Counted from the stretch's first letter, positions 27,072 to 36,546 are shown. The stretch is DNA of 64,000 nucleotides from a virus (IMGVR_UViG_3300028646_000003:62001-126000), one strand, 5' to 3'. Notes: generated from the letters alone by a model not told the origin. Numbers and translations are program-made.

Positions 27072-27190
27072 TAATAAATTCCTCCAATATAATTTAATTT
27101 ATTGCTCCAATATGTATAAAAGGAAAGGAAACTCATTGGAGAGAGCTTATCAATTGAACTCGCGACTTTTCAATCTATCCTTCCATATCT
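27072..27190 (-). promoter_or_regulatory. structured leader RNA of homing endonuclease A
   Basis: Minus-strand leader. P1 is GGAAGG (27179-27184) with CCUUUCC (27122-27128), then UUUUAU. P2 is UUGAA / UUCAA with loop AAGUCGCGAG. P3 is AAGCUC / GAGUUU (27129-27148) with loop UCUCCAAU. The loop can pair 7 bp with AUUGGAG at 27105-27111, or with the AUUGGAGG of the ribosome site near 27082-27089. Confidence 0.7.
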
Positions 27191-27192
27191 AT

Positions 27193-27222
27193 ATATTATA
27201 ACATACTTTAAGAGTAATTATA
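27193..27222 (-). promoter_or_regulatory. promoter of homing-endonuclease cassette A
   Basis: Minus strand TTATAA, 17 bp, TATAAT followed by ATATAG. The same arrangement and several spacer bases recur upstream of cassette B at 36.1 kb. Confidence 0.55.
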
Positions 27223-27264
27223 ACTAATAAATTACAAATAAGATAATTGTTTTAATAAATTTCT

Positions 27265-30200
27265 TTATATTTTTCCGTATTTTCTCAATGTTTGTTTTAA
27301 CTGTTTATCTAGATTATTACTAAAGTTTTTTGTATTAAAATCAGAAGTAGCGTCGACTTGATAATTATTATTTATATTTATATTACTAGAACTACTATTA
27401 TCAGCATTGCTATTATTAACAACACTATTTGCTATTTTATTCAAATCAATACCTAGTGTTGGCATAGCTAAATTGCCAATATTAGAATATGATTGTGATA
27501 ACTGACCAAGTAAAGCCCCCGACTCTTTAAGGGAATTATAAATTTCATCAATTTTCAACATAGAACTATCAAATTGAACAGTATCTTTGGCGTTTAATAT
27601 CTTTTCACTTGCATGTAATATACCTATTTTACCATTAGAATCAATATTACTTGGAGTTCTTCCACCTGTATCATATCCAGCTGTATGATAATATCCATTG
27701 GAATCTGTATAATCTCCGTTACTATAACTTTTAGTTCCATCACTATGAGTAGTAGTTGTAGAACCATTGCTATTAGTAACAGTTGTAGATGGTTTACTTG
27801 AACTAGAACTACCACTTGACCCTTTATTTATAGTGTTTATCTCATCATTGGTTAATGGATGATCTGATATTATTCCAGAACCTATATCAGTATAATGCGT
27901 TCCACTACTAGTTGTATTTTCATAATGGTTTGATGATGACTCACCATCACCGTTTCCACCATCACTAGAATTATTGTTTCTAATTTTAACATTGTTTAAA
28001 TTACTAATAGCTTCAGTTATTTTTTTCAAAGAAGCGTCAACGCTTGTTGATAAATCTACACCCATCTTTTTATAATCTTCGCTATATTTTGAGTATAAAT
28101 CATACATATCGCTTTGTTGATTTTTATTAATCATTTTTTCAGCTTTATTATAGGCATTCTTCTCATTTAATAACTCCGAATAATGTTTTTCATCTTCTGC
28201 TTCTTGTTCTTTATTTGCTTTTTCTAAATCGCTTAGTTGCTGATCGTAATTATCGCTCTGAATTTGCTTTTGATTATTTAAACTATCAATTTCTTTGGAT
28301 AATGCATCTTTTTTAATAGTTTTTTGTAAATCGGTAATCTGGGTATTTACATCTTGTATTCTTCCTTGTGCTTCTGTAGAATTATCTCTTTGTAAGTTAG
28401 CCAACTCTACTTTAAGTTTCTTGAGTTTAGTTTCATTATCAGACGTTTCATCATTCATAGCATCTAATTCAGCTTGTTTAGATTTAATCTTTTCGTCCCA
28501 AAGTGCTAATTTACTTGTCTTTTCATCTTCTAACGATTGCTTTGCATCTTCTCTTGATTCATCTGCTTGTTTTTTTAATTCATCAACTTTTTCTTGTGCG
28601 TCTTTTAGAATATCTTGTGCTAATTCTTCTTTCGCATTATTAAGAATATCTATGTTGGCTTTCTTAATTTGTTCGTTAACTTTAGAAATTTCATTAGCTT
28701 GCTCTTGCCATTCAGCAGTAGTTTTAGGAATTTTATCTCCGACTAACTCTATATATTTTTTAGTTTCATCATTAATATCTTTAAGATTTTTTATTGCATC
28801 TTCTTTTGCTTGCTTATCAGCTTCTGTATTACCACCCATTGAATTTACTTGTTCTTGTAAAGATAATAATTTTTGTTGGCTGTTTATTAATTTGCCATTG
28901 GCGTCAAACTCAAAGCCAAGATTAGCCAATTTTGTTTTTTTCTCTTCTGCATCTTTTTTTTGTTCATCATTTAAACTTTTTAAAGCAGTTTGTTTTTGTT
29001 TATATATCTCTATATTTTTTAACTCTGCTTGTTGGTATTCTGGGCTACCTTCTTTTAATGAATCTAATAATGTTTTATTTAAAGATAATTCATTATCTGC
29101 TTGTTTTACTGCATTATTGAAATCTAGATACCTGTCAGGTTCTATTTCACTTTTTAATTTTGATATTTCTTCTGCTAATTTTTGTGCTTTTTCGGCTTCT
29201 TTTTCGGCATCTGATTTCCCAGACGAACCTTTATTTGGGCTACCCGTACCACTGAAGTCAGAATTTCCCATGCCTCCACCAAATTTATCAAGATTCAGTC
29301 CACCACCTGCATATATTTTATCCAAATCTTTATAAGCACTTCTAATTTTATCTCCTGTAGCTAATATTCCCGAAGCCTTTTTTGTAAAATCTTCATATTG
29401 TTCATTATTTGCTCCACCAGATAAATCTATTCCACCATAAGCACCTTCAGTAAACGCTTGACTAGTATCGTCCCAAAATTGAGCCATAGATCCTGCAAAT
29501 TGTTTTAATATTTCTGACTTTGCTGAAATCAAATTTGTGAAATTATTATAATCTACATTATATCCAGACGCAGTGACATCTACATACTTACTCATCCAAC
29601 TATCTACAGCAATGCTCAATTCCCCCATAGCACCACTCTTGAGCCCGTTTAATGTAGTATAATTGGACAAGTCAACATTGTATGCACCATTACTATCAGA
29701 AACAAAACTATTTAAAAATGAGTTTATTTGATTTTCATATCCTTCATTGTTTTTAATTTTGTCTTGGTAAAATTGTTCGTCGTCCTGTTTCATTATTAAA
29801 TAAGCATCCTGTTGTGCAGTTTGTTGTTCTTTTATCTTGCCAGTTAAATATTCTTGTGCCGTGGAAGCACTATTTAAACTTTCTGTAACATCTGTACCAT
29901 ATGCTTTGCTCATTTGTTTAACTAAAGCAGGCGTTACTGCTTGTGATTTATTAAGTTTATCGAGATAAGATTGTGCTTGTGCTATTGCCTGAGTTGATTC
30001 TGAATAAGCCTTTGTTGCTTTTGTTATTGCATTTGCTTGAGTATTTGCACCATTATCTGCATTTGTATTATCATTTTTTGCTTGAGTATTATCATTTATA
30101 ACCTTAGTGTTATCATCAGTTTTTTCTGAACTATTTCCCATTGCATTATTTACTTCATCTAAAGAACCTGCAAATTTTGTGTTCTTACTATCTAGAGAAC

Positions 30201-33000
30201 TCAATGCAGACTGAACTGCTAATATTTTTTGTTTATAATCTTCATATTCTTTGGTTGTATCTTTTAATTGACTATCTGTACTAACAGAACTCTTATGAGG
30301 TCCGTTAGCTCCTATTGAAATTACTTCTTGACTTGTTACTCCATTATTATAATCCTCAGTCAATCTTTTCATTTCTTCCTGTGCTTTTTTATACGCTTCA
30401 ACCATCTTTGCTACATCGTCAGTATTGCCAACTTTGTTATTGCTCAATGTTTCAATTGCTTTTGCCTGTGCTAATTCTTTATCTTTGTCAATTAACTTTT
30501 GTGTCGCATCTGCATTTAATTTCTTTTTACCTGTATTTTCATCTATTGCCGAAGAAGCTTGAGGATATAAACTTATTAACGATTGTTGTGCAGTTGCTAA
30601 TTCTTCTTCTTTAGTTTTATATTCTTGTGTACCTTGTTTTAATGTTGATAGCTCAGACTCTAATTTTTTATAATTATTTAATAATTCTTGTCCTTGGTTT
30701 GGATTACTAGTTTGTAGTGATTGTACGTATTCTGCATTAGATTGTTTTAAGTTATTTTGGGAAGTTGTTAAAGCGTCCATAACAACAATAACTCCTGTAA
30801 TAGCCATTGCAATTAATCCAAAAGGATTAGTAGATAGAGCTATATCTAATTCTGCTGTCGCAACAGTTAATGCACCTTCTGCTTTCACTACTGAAAATAA
30901 AGTTGATATATACGAACCTAAACTGGCAATTGCACTTGTAATAGCTTGCCCTTTAAATAATAAAAAAGCCGTAGTTGCAACTGCTATTACCGTTTTTAAA
31001 TTTCCAAATGTGCTAACCATTATTGTTAAAGAGTCTACAAACGATTTTAAACTAGATGAGTTCATTGATTCTTTATACATATTTGAAATAGATTCTTTCA
31101 ATTGGTCAATACTATATTGTACTCCTTGTTGATAGGTTTTAAATTCATTCATCGCACTATTTGAACTATTTTGTGCTAAACTATACGCTCTATTCAATTC
31201 ATCTACATTATTCAATACGGAACTAATTACATTTGCCTGTAATTTACCACCTAAAAGTTCACTTACATTTAATTTATCGTTTGTATTCATTGTTTTGAAT
31301 TTTTCTCCAACTTGTTGTAATATGTCAAAAGTTGGTAGTATTTGTCCAGTTGTGGTATCTCTCATAGTAACACCTAAAGCACTTAACTGTTTCTCAAATT
31401 TAGGTATTAATTCTCCATTCTCATCTTTAAATGATGCTATTCTAAGGGAGACAGATTTTAGGGCTTGACCCACAACATCTCCACCTAATTTTGTTTGTGA
31501 TTCAGCAGTTGATATTATAGCCAATGTTTGGTCTAAGGTATTTCCAGCAGTAGACATGCTACTTGCAGATTTTGAAAGGGCCTCGCCTAAATCTGTAGTG
31601 CTTGTAGCCATATTATTAGAAATATTATTATATTTATCAATTAATGTTATACTTTTACTTGCTTCTATCTGAAATGCTTTTAGTGGGGCAATCATATATT
31701 GTTGAGCCATTGCGACACTATCAATATCACCAACTTTTGTTAATAGCATAGTGTTTTTAGCTAATTCTGTAGCATTTTTTAAAGATTCTCCTGTTTTTGC
31801 CCAAGAAGTAGTTGCATCAACAACTTTATCAGCCTGAGAACCATATTCCATAGCAATATCATGTGCTTGATTTAAAAAACTTGAATATGTTTGATTTGTT
31901 TCTTGAGTTACTTTTTTTAAATTTGTCATTGCACTATCTAATTGAACTACATAAGTGATAGCGTCTCTAAAAGAATTAGATAACATTTGAACTGCTTGAT
32001 AAGTTCCAAGGTAAAGTCCAGTATTGCTTAATGCACGTTTAATTGATTGTCCAAACGTTTCACTATCTGTAGTCGCTAATTTTAATGCATTACTACTATT
32101 TTTTACCGAATTAGATAGATTTCTGCTCGCTTCAGTTCCTTGATTTAATTCAGAGGCTAACTTACTTCCACTAATAGTGCCTCCATTTTGCAAACTAGCC
32201 ATTAATGTTTTTAACTTTTCTATTTCAGATATATAAGCATCTAGTGAAGATTTTGAACTACTATCACCTACTAAACTTCCATACTTGCTTTTCATAGAAG
32301 TAAGGCTAGATTCCATTTTACTTATTGTATTTTGCAAACGAACTATTTGGCTATCTGAACTGCCTAAGTTGTTAATAGTAGTTTGTAATTCTTTAAATTC
32401 TTTGTCGGCAGAATTTGTATTTATTGAATTTAATCGATTTTGTAATTCAGTAATTACTGATTCATTTATAAATTTATTATTACTAGACTTACTTAATTTG
32501 CTTTGTAAATTATCAATTATATTTTCTAATTTTTGAAAATTTTCTGTATTACTAGCAGTTTTTAAACCAGTTGCTAAATCAGTAGTTAATTTAGTTGTAT
32601 TACCAATACCAATTTGCAATTGTTCGACAGTTTTTAATGTTTCTGTTATATTACCATTAGAATCAGAATTGCCCATTTTAGTACTAGATAAAGTTTTCAT
32701 AGCATTTTCAGTTTGTTCAATTGCTTTTTGTTCTTCTTTTAATTTATTTGTTACTACTTCTACACCAATTGCTTGATTATTAAAAACCCCTTGAAAATTA
32801 AATCCATTCTTTAATTTATTATTAATATTATCTAATGTATTACTAAATTCCTTTAATGATTTATTGACCTGTGTTGTATCTATTTTTAAATCTATACTTG
32901 AATTTTTATTTAATTGTTCTATTGCAGTTTTTAATTCAGTTTGTATCTCACTAGTGGGTTGTAATTTTATCCCTAAACTAATTGAATTTTGATATGCCAT
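27265..33000 (-). CDS. tail tape measure protein
   Basis: 1911 aa. Long coiled-coil regions flank a conserved tape-measure core at about residues 330-560 ('DSAMTNLKKVTQETNQ', 'DKVVDATTSWAKTGES', 'TKVGDIDSVAMAQQYMIAPL'). Hydrophobic segments lie near 650-740 ('NPFGLIAMAITGVIVVMDAL'). A second coiled coil covers about 1300-1650, and the C-terminus has 'NGKIGILHASEKIL', typical of tape measures in Firmicute phages. It sets tail length and is ejected during infection; the size implies a tail of roughly 280-290 nm (about 0.15 nm per residue, general rule). Confidence 0.93.
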   Translation of the reverse strand: MAYQNSISLGIKLQPTSEIQTELKTAIEQLNKNSSIDLKIDTTQVNKSLKEFSNTLDNINNKLKNGFNFQGVFNNQAIGVEVVTNKLKEEQKAIEQTENAMKTLSSTKMGNSDSNGNITETLKTVEQLQIGIGNTTKLTTDLATGLKTASNTENFQKLENIIDNLQSKLSKSSNNKFINESVITELQNRLNSINTNSADKEFKELQTTINNLGSSDSQIVRLQNTISKMESSLTSMKSKYGSLVGDSSSKSSLDAYISEIEKLKTLMASLQNGGTISGSKLASELNQGTEASRNLSNSVKNSSNALKLATTDSETFGQSIKRALSNTGLYLGTYQAVQMLSNSFRDAITYVVQLDSAMTNLKKVTQETNQTYSSFLNQAHDIAMEYGSQADKVVDATTSWAKTGESLKNATELAKNTMLLTKVGDIDSVAMAQQYMIAPLKAFQIEASKSITLIDKYNNISNNMATSTTDLGEALSKSASSMSTAGNTLDQTLAIISTAESQTKLGGDVVGQALKSVSLRIASFKDENGELIPKFEKQLSALGVTMRDTTTGQILPTFDILQQVGEKFKTMNTNDKLNVSELLGGKLQANVISSVLNNVDELNRAYSLAQNSSNSAMNEFKTYQQGVQYSIDQLKESISNMYKESMNSSSLKSFVDSLTIMVSTFGNLKTVIAVATTAFLLFKGQAITSAIASLGSYISTLFSVVKAEGALTVATAELDIALSTNPFGLIAMAITGVIVVMDALTTSQNNLKQSNAEYVQSLQTSNPNQGQELLNNYKKLESELSTLKQGTQEYKTKEEELATAQQSLISLYPQASSAIDENTGKKKLNADATQKLIDKDKELAQAKAIETLSNNKVGNTDDVAKMVEAYKKAQEEMKRLTEDYNNGVTSQEVISIGANGPHKSSVSTDSQLKDTTKEYEDYKQKILAVQSALSSLDSKNTKFAGSLDEVNNAMGNSSEKTDDNTKVINDNTQAKNDNTNADNGANTQANAITKATKAYSESTQAIAQAQSYLDKLNKSQAVTPALVKQMSKAYGTDVTESLNSASTAQEYLTGKIKEQQTAQQDAYLIMKQDDEQFYQDKIKNNEGYENQINSFLNSFVSDSNGAYNVDLSNYTTLNGLKSGAMGELSIAVDSWMSKYVDVTASGYNVDYNNFTNLISAKSEILKQFAGSMAQFWDDTSQAFTEGAYGGIDLSGGANNEQYEDFTKKASGILATGDKIRSAYKDLDKIYAGGGLNLDKFGGGMGNSDFSGTGSPNKGSSGKSDAEKEAEKAQKLAEEISKLKSEIEPDRYLDFNNAVKQADNELSLNKTLLDSLKEGSPEYQQAELKNIEIYKQKQTALKSLNDEQKKDAEEKKTKLANLGFEFDANGKLINSQQKLLSLQEQVNSMGGNTEADKQAKEDAIKNLKDINDETKKYIELVGDKIPKTTAEWQEQANEISKVNEQIKKANIDILNNAKEELAQDILKDAQEKVDELKKQADESREDAKQSLEDEKTSKLALWDEKIKSKQAELDAMNDETSDNETKLKKLKVELANLQRDNSTEAQGRIQDVNTQITDLQKTIKKDALSKEIDSLNNQKQIQSDNYDQQLSDLEKANKEQEAEDEKHYSELLNEKNAYNKAEKMINKNQQSDMYDLYSKYSEDYKKMGVDLSTSVDASLKKITEAISNLNNVKIRNNNSSDGGNGDGESSSNHYENTTSSGTHYTDIGSGIISDHPLTNDEINTINKGSSGSSSSSKPSTTVTNSNGSTTTTHSDGTKSYSNGDYTDSNGYYHTAGYDTGGRTPSNIDSNGKIGILHASEKILNAKDTVQFDSSMLKIDEIYNSLKESGALLGQLSQSYSNIGNLAMPTLGIDLNKIANSVVNNSNADNSSSSNININNNYQVDATSDFNTKNFSNNLDKQLKQTLRKYGKI

Positions 33001-33034
33001 TTATAATCTTATCTCCTTTCATTTACACAAAAAT

Positions 33035-33065
33035 AAAAGAAGTACCGATTATTTGGCACTTCTTT
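33035..33065 (-). terminator. hairpin terminator between chaperone and tape measure
   Basis: Minus-strand AAAGAAGTGCC / GGTACTTCTTTT followed by ATTTT. Because the tape measure lies just downstream, it may act as an attenuator that sets chaperone-to-tape-measure ratios. Confidence 0.7.
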
Positions 33066-33600
33066 ACTTGGTTTTTATATTTAATTTTTTGGTCAATTCC
33101 CGTATCGCATTTGGGTCATTTGCTATTTTCATAAAATCTTCAAATTGCATATTAATTTTATATTTCTTAAAGAATTTATTCATTTTTACTTTCATTCTCT
33201 CTAAATTATCGTTACTATTTGTTATATTTAATAAGTTATCCATTAATTTAATTTGTTGTGTATAATCATAGAATATATCATCTACTATTTCAGTAATGAA
33301 TGTTTCAATTTCTCTATATAATAAAACTAGTGTTCTATCACCATTATCTAATTTTTCTTGAACTTCATTGTCACCGTATTCATCTATGGAGTGTCCAATT
33401 GAAGTAATTTCCCTTATTATAAACCTTACACTTTTAAATTGTAATTCTCCACTTATGTTCATCTCTTTATCTATTTGTATACTATCTTTTACCAATTGTT
33501 TGATTTCCTCGTATTGTTCGTCACTTGGATGATACAAAATGAGGTCTTTATTTTTATATCTATACGCATTTTTTTGATGTTTTTCTAATAAATTTCCCAT
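33064..33600 (-). CDS. tail assembly chaperone candidate
   Basis: 178 aa, mostly helical, no sequence family recognised. The call rests on position directly before the tape measure, size and helical content, as for gpG/gpGT-like chaperones. I see no clear frameshift extension between its stop at 33064 and the tape-measure start. The gene lies between a membrane protein and the attenuator-like hairpin at 33035. Confidence 0.55.
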   Translation of the reverse strand: MGNLLEKHQKNAYRYKNKDLILYHPSDEQYEEIKQLVKDSIQIDKEMNISGELQFKSVRFIIREITSIGHSIDEYGDNEVQEKLDNGDRTLVLLYREIETFITEIVDDIFYDYTQQIKLMDNLLNITNSNDNLERMKVKMNKFFKKYKINMQFEDFMKIANDPNAIRELTKKLNIKTK

Positions 33601-33632
33601 ATTTTATTTCTCTCCTTCATTTCTGCATAATA

Positions 33633-33663
33633 AAAAGACTTAGAATATTTTATCTAAGTCTTA
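33633..33663 (-). terminator. intrinsic terminator
   Basis: Minus-strand AAGACTTAGA / TCTAAGTCTT followed by TTTATT; overlaps the stop of gene 33661-34284. Confidence 0.8.
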
Positions 33664-34284
33664 TTTAAAGTCTAATATTTCTGATTGCACTGTATCATAT
33701 TTAATATCTTTAGATACCATTTTAGTTAATTTTTGTGTTGCATTTGGTTTTATAATAGAGTCATCATTCGTCCAATCTGATTGAATTATATTACCATTTT
33801 TATCTTTGAAATCTAAGCCTATTTTTACATAACTTATATTTTCTTTGCCATTATTTTGTACAGTTATTTCAATATTTTGATAGCCACTAGAATATTTAGG
33901 ATTAACTATTTCTGTTTTAATTATTTTTAATGAATCAATATGATCTTTTAAAGCCTTATATTGATTCATAGCTTCTTCTAAACTTCCAGTATTAGATTGT
34001 TCACATAGGTCAATTGTTGATACGAAAAGTTTATTTATTGCTGACGATTGTGCATCAGTTCCTTTGAAGTATATATTTGTCATATCCCTAGCTTTATTAT
34101 AATTTTTAGTTGACAATGTTAAATTTATTCTATTAGTCTTTTGTTTCTCTGACATTCCTATTCCATAATTAAAATATCCTATATAACTTGCAACTAATAT
34201 TAATGCAATTACAATCAAACTTATAATACTCGATTTTTTATGTTCTTTTATAAAACCTTTTAATTTTAATAATTTTCCCTTCAT
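33661..34284 (-). CDS. membrane-anchored FxLYD-like protein (possible moron)
   Basis: 207 aa. Basic N-terminus, then one membrane segment at about residues 18-40 ('SSIISLIVIALILVASYIGY'). A helical region follows, and a C-terminal beta domain ('YQNIEITVQNNGKENISYVK', 'GLDFKDKNGNI') of FxLYD type, common in secreted Firmicute proteins. The domain would lie outside the membrane. It has no obvious virion role, stands between an endonuclease and a terminator, and may be a lysogeny-expressed accessory gene. Confidence 0.65.
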   Translation of the reverse strand: MKGKLLKLKGFIKEHKKSSIISLIVIALILVASYIGYFNYGIGMSEKQKTNRINLTLSTKNYNKARDMTNIYFKGTDAQSSAINKLFVSTIDLCEQSNTGSLEEAMNQYKALKDHIDSLKIIKTEIVNPKYSSGYQNIEITVQNNGKENISYVKIGLDFKDKNGNIIQSDWTNDDSIIKPNATQKLTKMVSKDIKYDTVQSEILDFK

Positions 34285-34340
34285 AGAATAATCACCTCAT
34301 AGTATAATATACCATATATTAGGTAAAAATTCCAATTATT

Positions 34341-35960
34341 TTATATTGCTTGATTTAATTTTGCATTTTCTTGAATTTCTTTTATTTGTTCTTCGGTAAG
34401 GTCTTTTAAGTATCTAAATTGATATCCTTGATGATGTTGCTGTTTCCCTTGACATACTTTAGTTATAGCACTATTAAACATTTTTATTCCAAATATTTTA
34501 AAACTATTTAATTCACATTCAGAAATGGAATTAAATATAATACCATTTTCTATACAAATTATTTTAGTACTTAACTTTTGTTTATTTCTTTCTATAGTAT
34601 TATTATTATTAATATTTTTTGAAATTTCCACAGTATAATCTGTTATTTTCAGTTCAAATCCTATTTTTAAATACGTGCAAATTGTTGTTCTGCTCATCTT
34701 CATAATTTTGGAAATTTCAGTTGTACTATGAATACCGATATTCCATAAATCACAAGCTTCTTTGATTCTACTTGACGAAACAAATTTCAAAACCTTACTC
34801 CAATCAATATTGGCTAATAAAAACAAATTATTTATATTAACATTAGATAATATATTATTTTTTATATAATCAAATCCATAGTACATACGATGGTCACAGT
34901 CAACTCTAATTACTTCAATTCCATGTTCAATAGCTAATCTATCTTTTTCATCATCAATAAATTGTGATTCTTTAGCAGTCATATTATTCTTAAAATTCCC
35001 CTTACCATGACCTAGACCCCCATCCATTTCTATAATGTATTTTTTGCCATCTTGCTCAAAATAGAAATCATAATAACCTTGTCTTCGTTTATTTTTATAT
35101 AAAAATTTACACCATTCTACTTTCTTTTCTGCTTCAAATTGAACATTTAGTTGTTCTAACACATTAAACATTATTTTATTTGGCACTGAAATACCATCCC
35201 CACATTTATTACATGAAAATCCGTTCCTTACAAAATTATCAATAGTCATTTCTTTTCTATAATAACAGTCCAAACACTTAAACCACACTTTTTTATGGCT
35301 ACCAATTGTGTATTTCCAAGTATCTTCTTCGTTTACAAAGTATTTAACTAGTTCTAGGTTCGTTTTCCATATAGAATTTATCTCTTTTACGACTTTTTGA
35401 GAATTTGGACAACAAATTTCACAACCTACTCCACGTAGAATATCTCTTTGAGAAATTTCATCTATATCTCCACATGACAAACATTTATATTTATATCCTT
35501 TAACTTTATAACTATAGTTTGATTTAATAATTAATTGTTCTAATATCAATAAATTTGAATGCTTTCCTTTGACAATATCACCTCTATTATATAAATATTC
35601 TTTATTCCTTATATTGAATAGTTTGCCTATTTGACAATTATTAATGCTCCCTGCATTTAAACTTAAGTTTTCACCATAATATTCAATTGTTATTTTTAAT
35701 TGTTTATCATATGAATAATCTATTAATCTTATATAATCCTCATGAACACCATATATAAAAAATATATAATAATTTTTATTCACTGATTCAATCCAATTTA
35801 TACTACCTTCTTTTGCTTTTCCACCTTTTCCCCATCTAGGCAAACATTCCAAAAATATCTTTTTACATTTACCACTCTCATAATCTTCTCTATTATTTTC
35901 CTTAAATTTTTCAATAATCTCCATATATTCTTCTTGATTTAATTGTCTATTTCCTTCCAT
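34341..35960 (-). CDS. homing endonuclease B (Zn ribbons, EDxHD-like core, NUMOD1)
   Basis: 539 aa paralogue of A and C. Zinc pairs are 'CLSCGD', 'CEICC', 'CLDCYYRK' and 'CNKCGDG'. The core reads 'GYYDFYFEQDGKKYIIEMDG', then 'GLGHGKGN' and 'ESQFIDDEKDRLAIEHGIEV', giving the E-x-D-G...H...D pattern of EDxHD/Vsr-like enzymes (about residues 300-360). A helix-turn-helix ('STTEISKIMKMSRTTICTYL') and NUMOD1 ('NGIIFNSISECE...HQGYQF') follow. The active-site residues look complete. It marks the boundary between the immunity island and the tail operon. Confidence 0.82.
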   Translation of the reverse strand: MEGNRQLNQEEYMEIIEKFKENNREDYESGKCKKIFLECLPRWGKGGKAKEGSINWIESVNKNYYIFFIYGVHEDYIRLIDYSYDKQLKITIEYYGENLSLNAGSINNCQIGKLFNIRNKEYLYNRGDIVKGKHSNLLILEQLIIKSNYSYKVKGYKYKCLSCGDIDEISQRDILRGVGCEICCPNSQKVVKEINSIWKTNLELVKYFVNEEDTWKYTIGSHKKVWFKCLDCYYRKEMTIDNFVRNGFSCNKCGDGISVPNKIMFNVLEQLNVQFEAEKKVEWCKFLYKNKRRQGYYDFYFEQDGKKYIIEMDGGLGHGKGNFKNNMTAKESQFIDDEKDRLAIEHGIEVIRVDCDHRMYYGFDYIKNNILSNVNINNLFLLANIDWSKVLKFVSSSRIKEACDLWNIGIHSTTEISKIMKMSRTTICTYLKIGFELKITDYTVEISKNINNNNTIERNKQKLSTKIICIENGIIFNSISECELNSFKIFGIKMFNSAITKVCQGKQQHHQGYQFRYLKDLTEEQIKEIQENAKLNQAI

Positions 35961-36083
35961 TCTTAAATTCCTCCAATATAATTTATTTCTCCAATATTAA
36001 ATAAAAAAGGAAGAAAGGTTAATTGGAGCTAACCCATTCAATATAACAAATCGTCGACTACTTATTATATTTATTTCTTCCTA
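35961..36083 (-). promoter_or_regulatory. structured leader RNA of homing endonuclease B
   Basis: Clearest copy. P1 is GGAAGAAA (36074-36081) with UUUCUUCC (36009-36016), followed by six U. P2 is AAUAUAA / UUAUAUU (36040-36071). P3 is GGUUA / UAACC (36017-36034) with loop GCUCCAAU. CUCCAAU pairs with AUUGGAG at 35989-35995 or with the ribosome site AUUGGAGG (about 35970-35977). Confidence 0.75.
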
Positions 36084-36088
36084 CTATA

Positions 36089-36117
36089 TATTATAACACT
36101 CTTACGAGCAAATTATA
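36089..36117 (-). promoter_or_regulatory. promoter of homing-endonuclease cassette B
   Basis: Minus strand TTATAA, 17 bp, TATAATATATAG, shared with cassette A. Confidence 0.55.
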
Positions 36118-36159
36118 ATCAATTTTATTTTCAATTTCATATCCATTTTTATACATTTA

Positions 36160-36168
36160 TGGTATAAT
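36160..36168 (+). promoter_or_regulatory. extended -10 promoter for small hydrophobic peptide
   Basis: TGG-TATAAT on the plus strand; no good -35. It would give a leader of about 190 nt before the ATG at 36367. The rest of 36180-36290 shows no gene. Confidence 0.45.
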
Positions 36169-36291
36169 ATAATCACTGTATTGTATAGAGAAAGTTAAAA
36201 TATAAATAAAGGGATTTACATTTTATTAAAACTATAAATTTTGAACTATATAATATTAGTCTTGTGTCCCCTAATAATGTTCTACCTAATT

Positions 36292-36352
36292 CTTTTAAGT
36301 ATTTTACCATATAAATTATTAATAAGTGTTTTTATGGCAAAATACTTAAAAG
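36292..36352 (+). promoter_or_regulatory. 19-bp hairpin masking the toxin ribosome site
   Basis: Arms 36292-36310 and 36334-36352 are complementary over 19 bases with one G-U-type mismatch, and the loop is 23 nt. The 3' arm ends inside AAAAGGAGGTG, the ribosome site of 36367-36504. The 3' arm also encodes a 10-codon frame, MAKYLKGGVF, whose TAA abuts the toxin ATG. Confidence 0.7.
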
Positions 36353-36366
36353 GAGGTGTTTTTTAA

Positions 36367-36504
36367 ATGAATATGGGGTACATAATTGAAAGTCTTATAA
36401 AGGTAATTTTATTCGCTATAACCATCAAACTAATTATTTATGCTAATGAGAACGGTATAAGTAAAGACATAATAATAGCTCTCATTTTAGGTTTTCTGAA
36501 GTAG
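36367..36504 (+). CDS. small hydrophobic peptide, candidate type I toxin
   Basis: 45 aa, starting 'MNMGYIIESLIKVILFAIT' and ending 'IIIALILGFLK'. It is one or two membrane segments with a short polar turn. The ribosome site AAAAGGAGGTG is very strong but lies in a 19-bp hairpin. A strong terminator follows at 36547. Hydrophobic peptide, masked ribosome site, own promoter and convergent neighbour together match Firmicute type I toxins (TxpA/BsrG style, also known from clostridial prophages). I could not identify an antitoxin RNA promoter. It could instead be a holin-like or signalling peptide. Confidence 0.6.
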   Translation: MNMGYIIESLIKVILFAITIKLIIYANENGISKDIIIALILGFLK

Positions 36505-36546
36505 AACACGGAAACCTAACGCAAGAGCATAAGACTTAGAATCTAT

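Noticed and set aside
28295-29335. 346-aa plus-strand open frame inside the tape measure
   Set aside because: Antisense shadow of coiled-coil codons, Ser/Phe/Cys-rich, without ribosome site; the minus-strand tape measure is certain.
35961-36083. Endonuclease leaders as hammerhead, HDV or IscB-type guide RNAs
   Set aside because: No CUGANGA/GAAA core, no nested HDV pairing, and the proteins lack IscB or TnpB domains.
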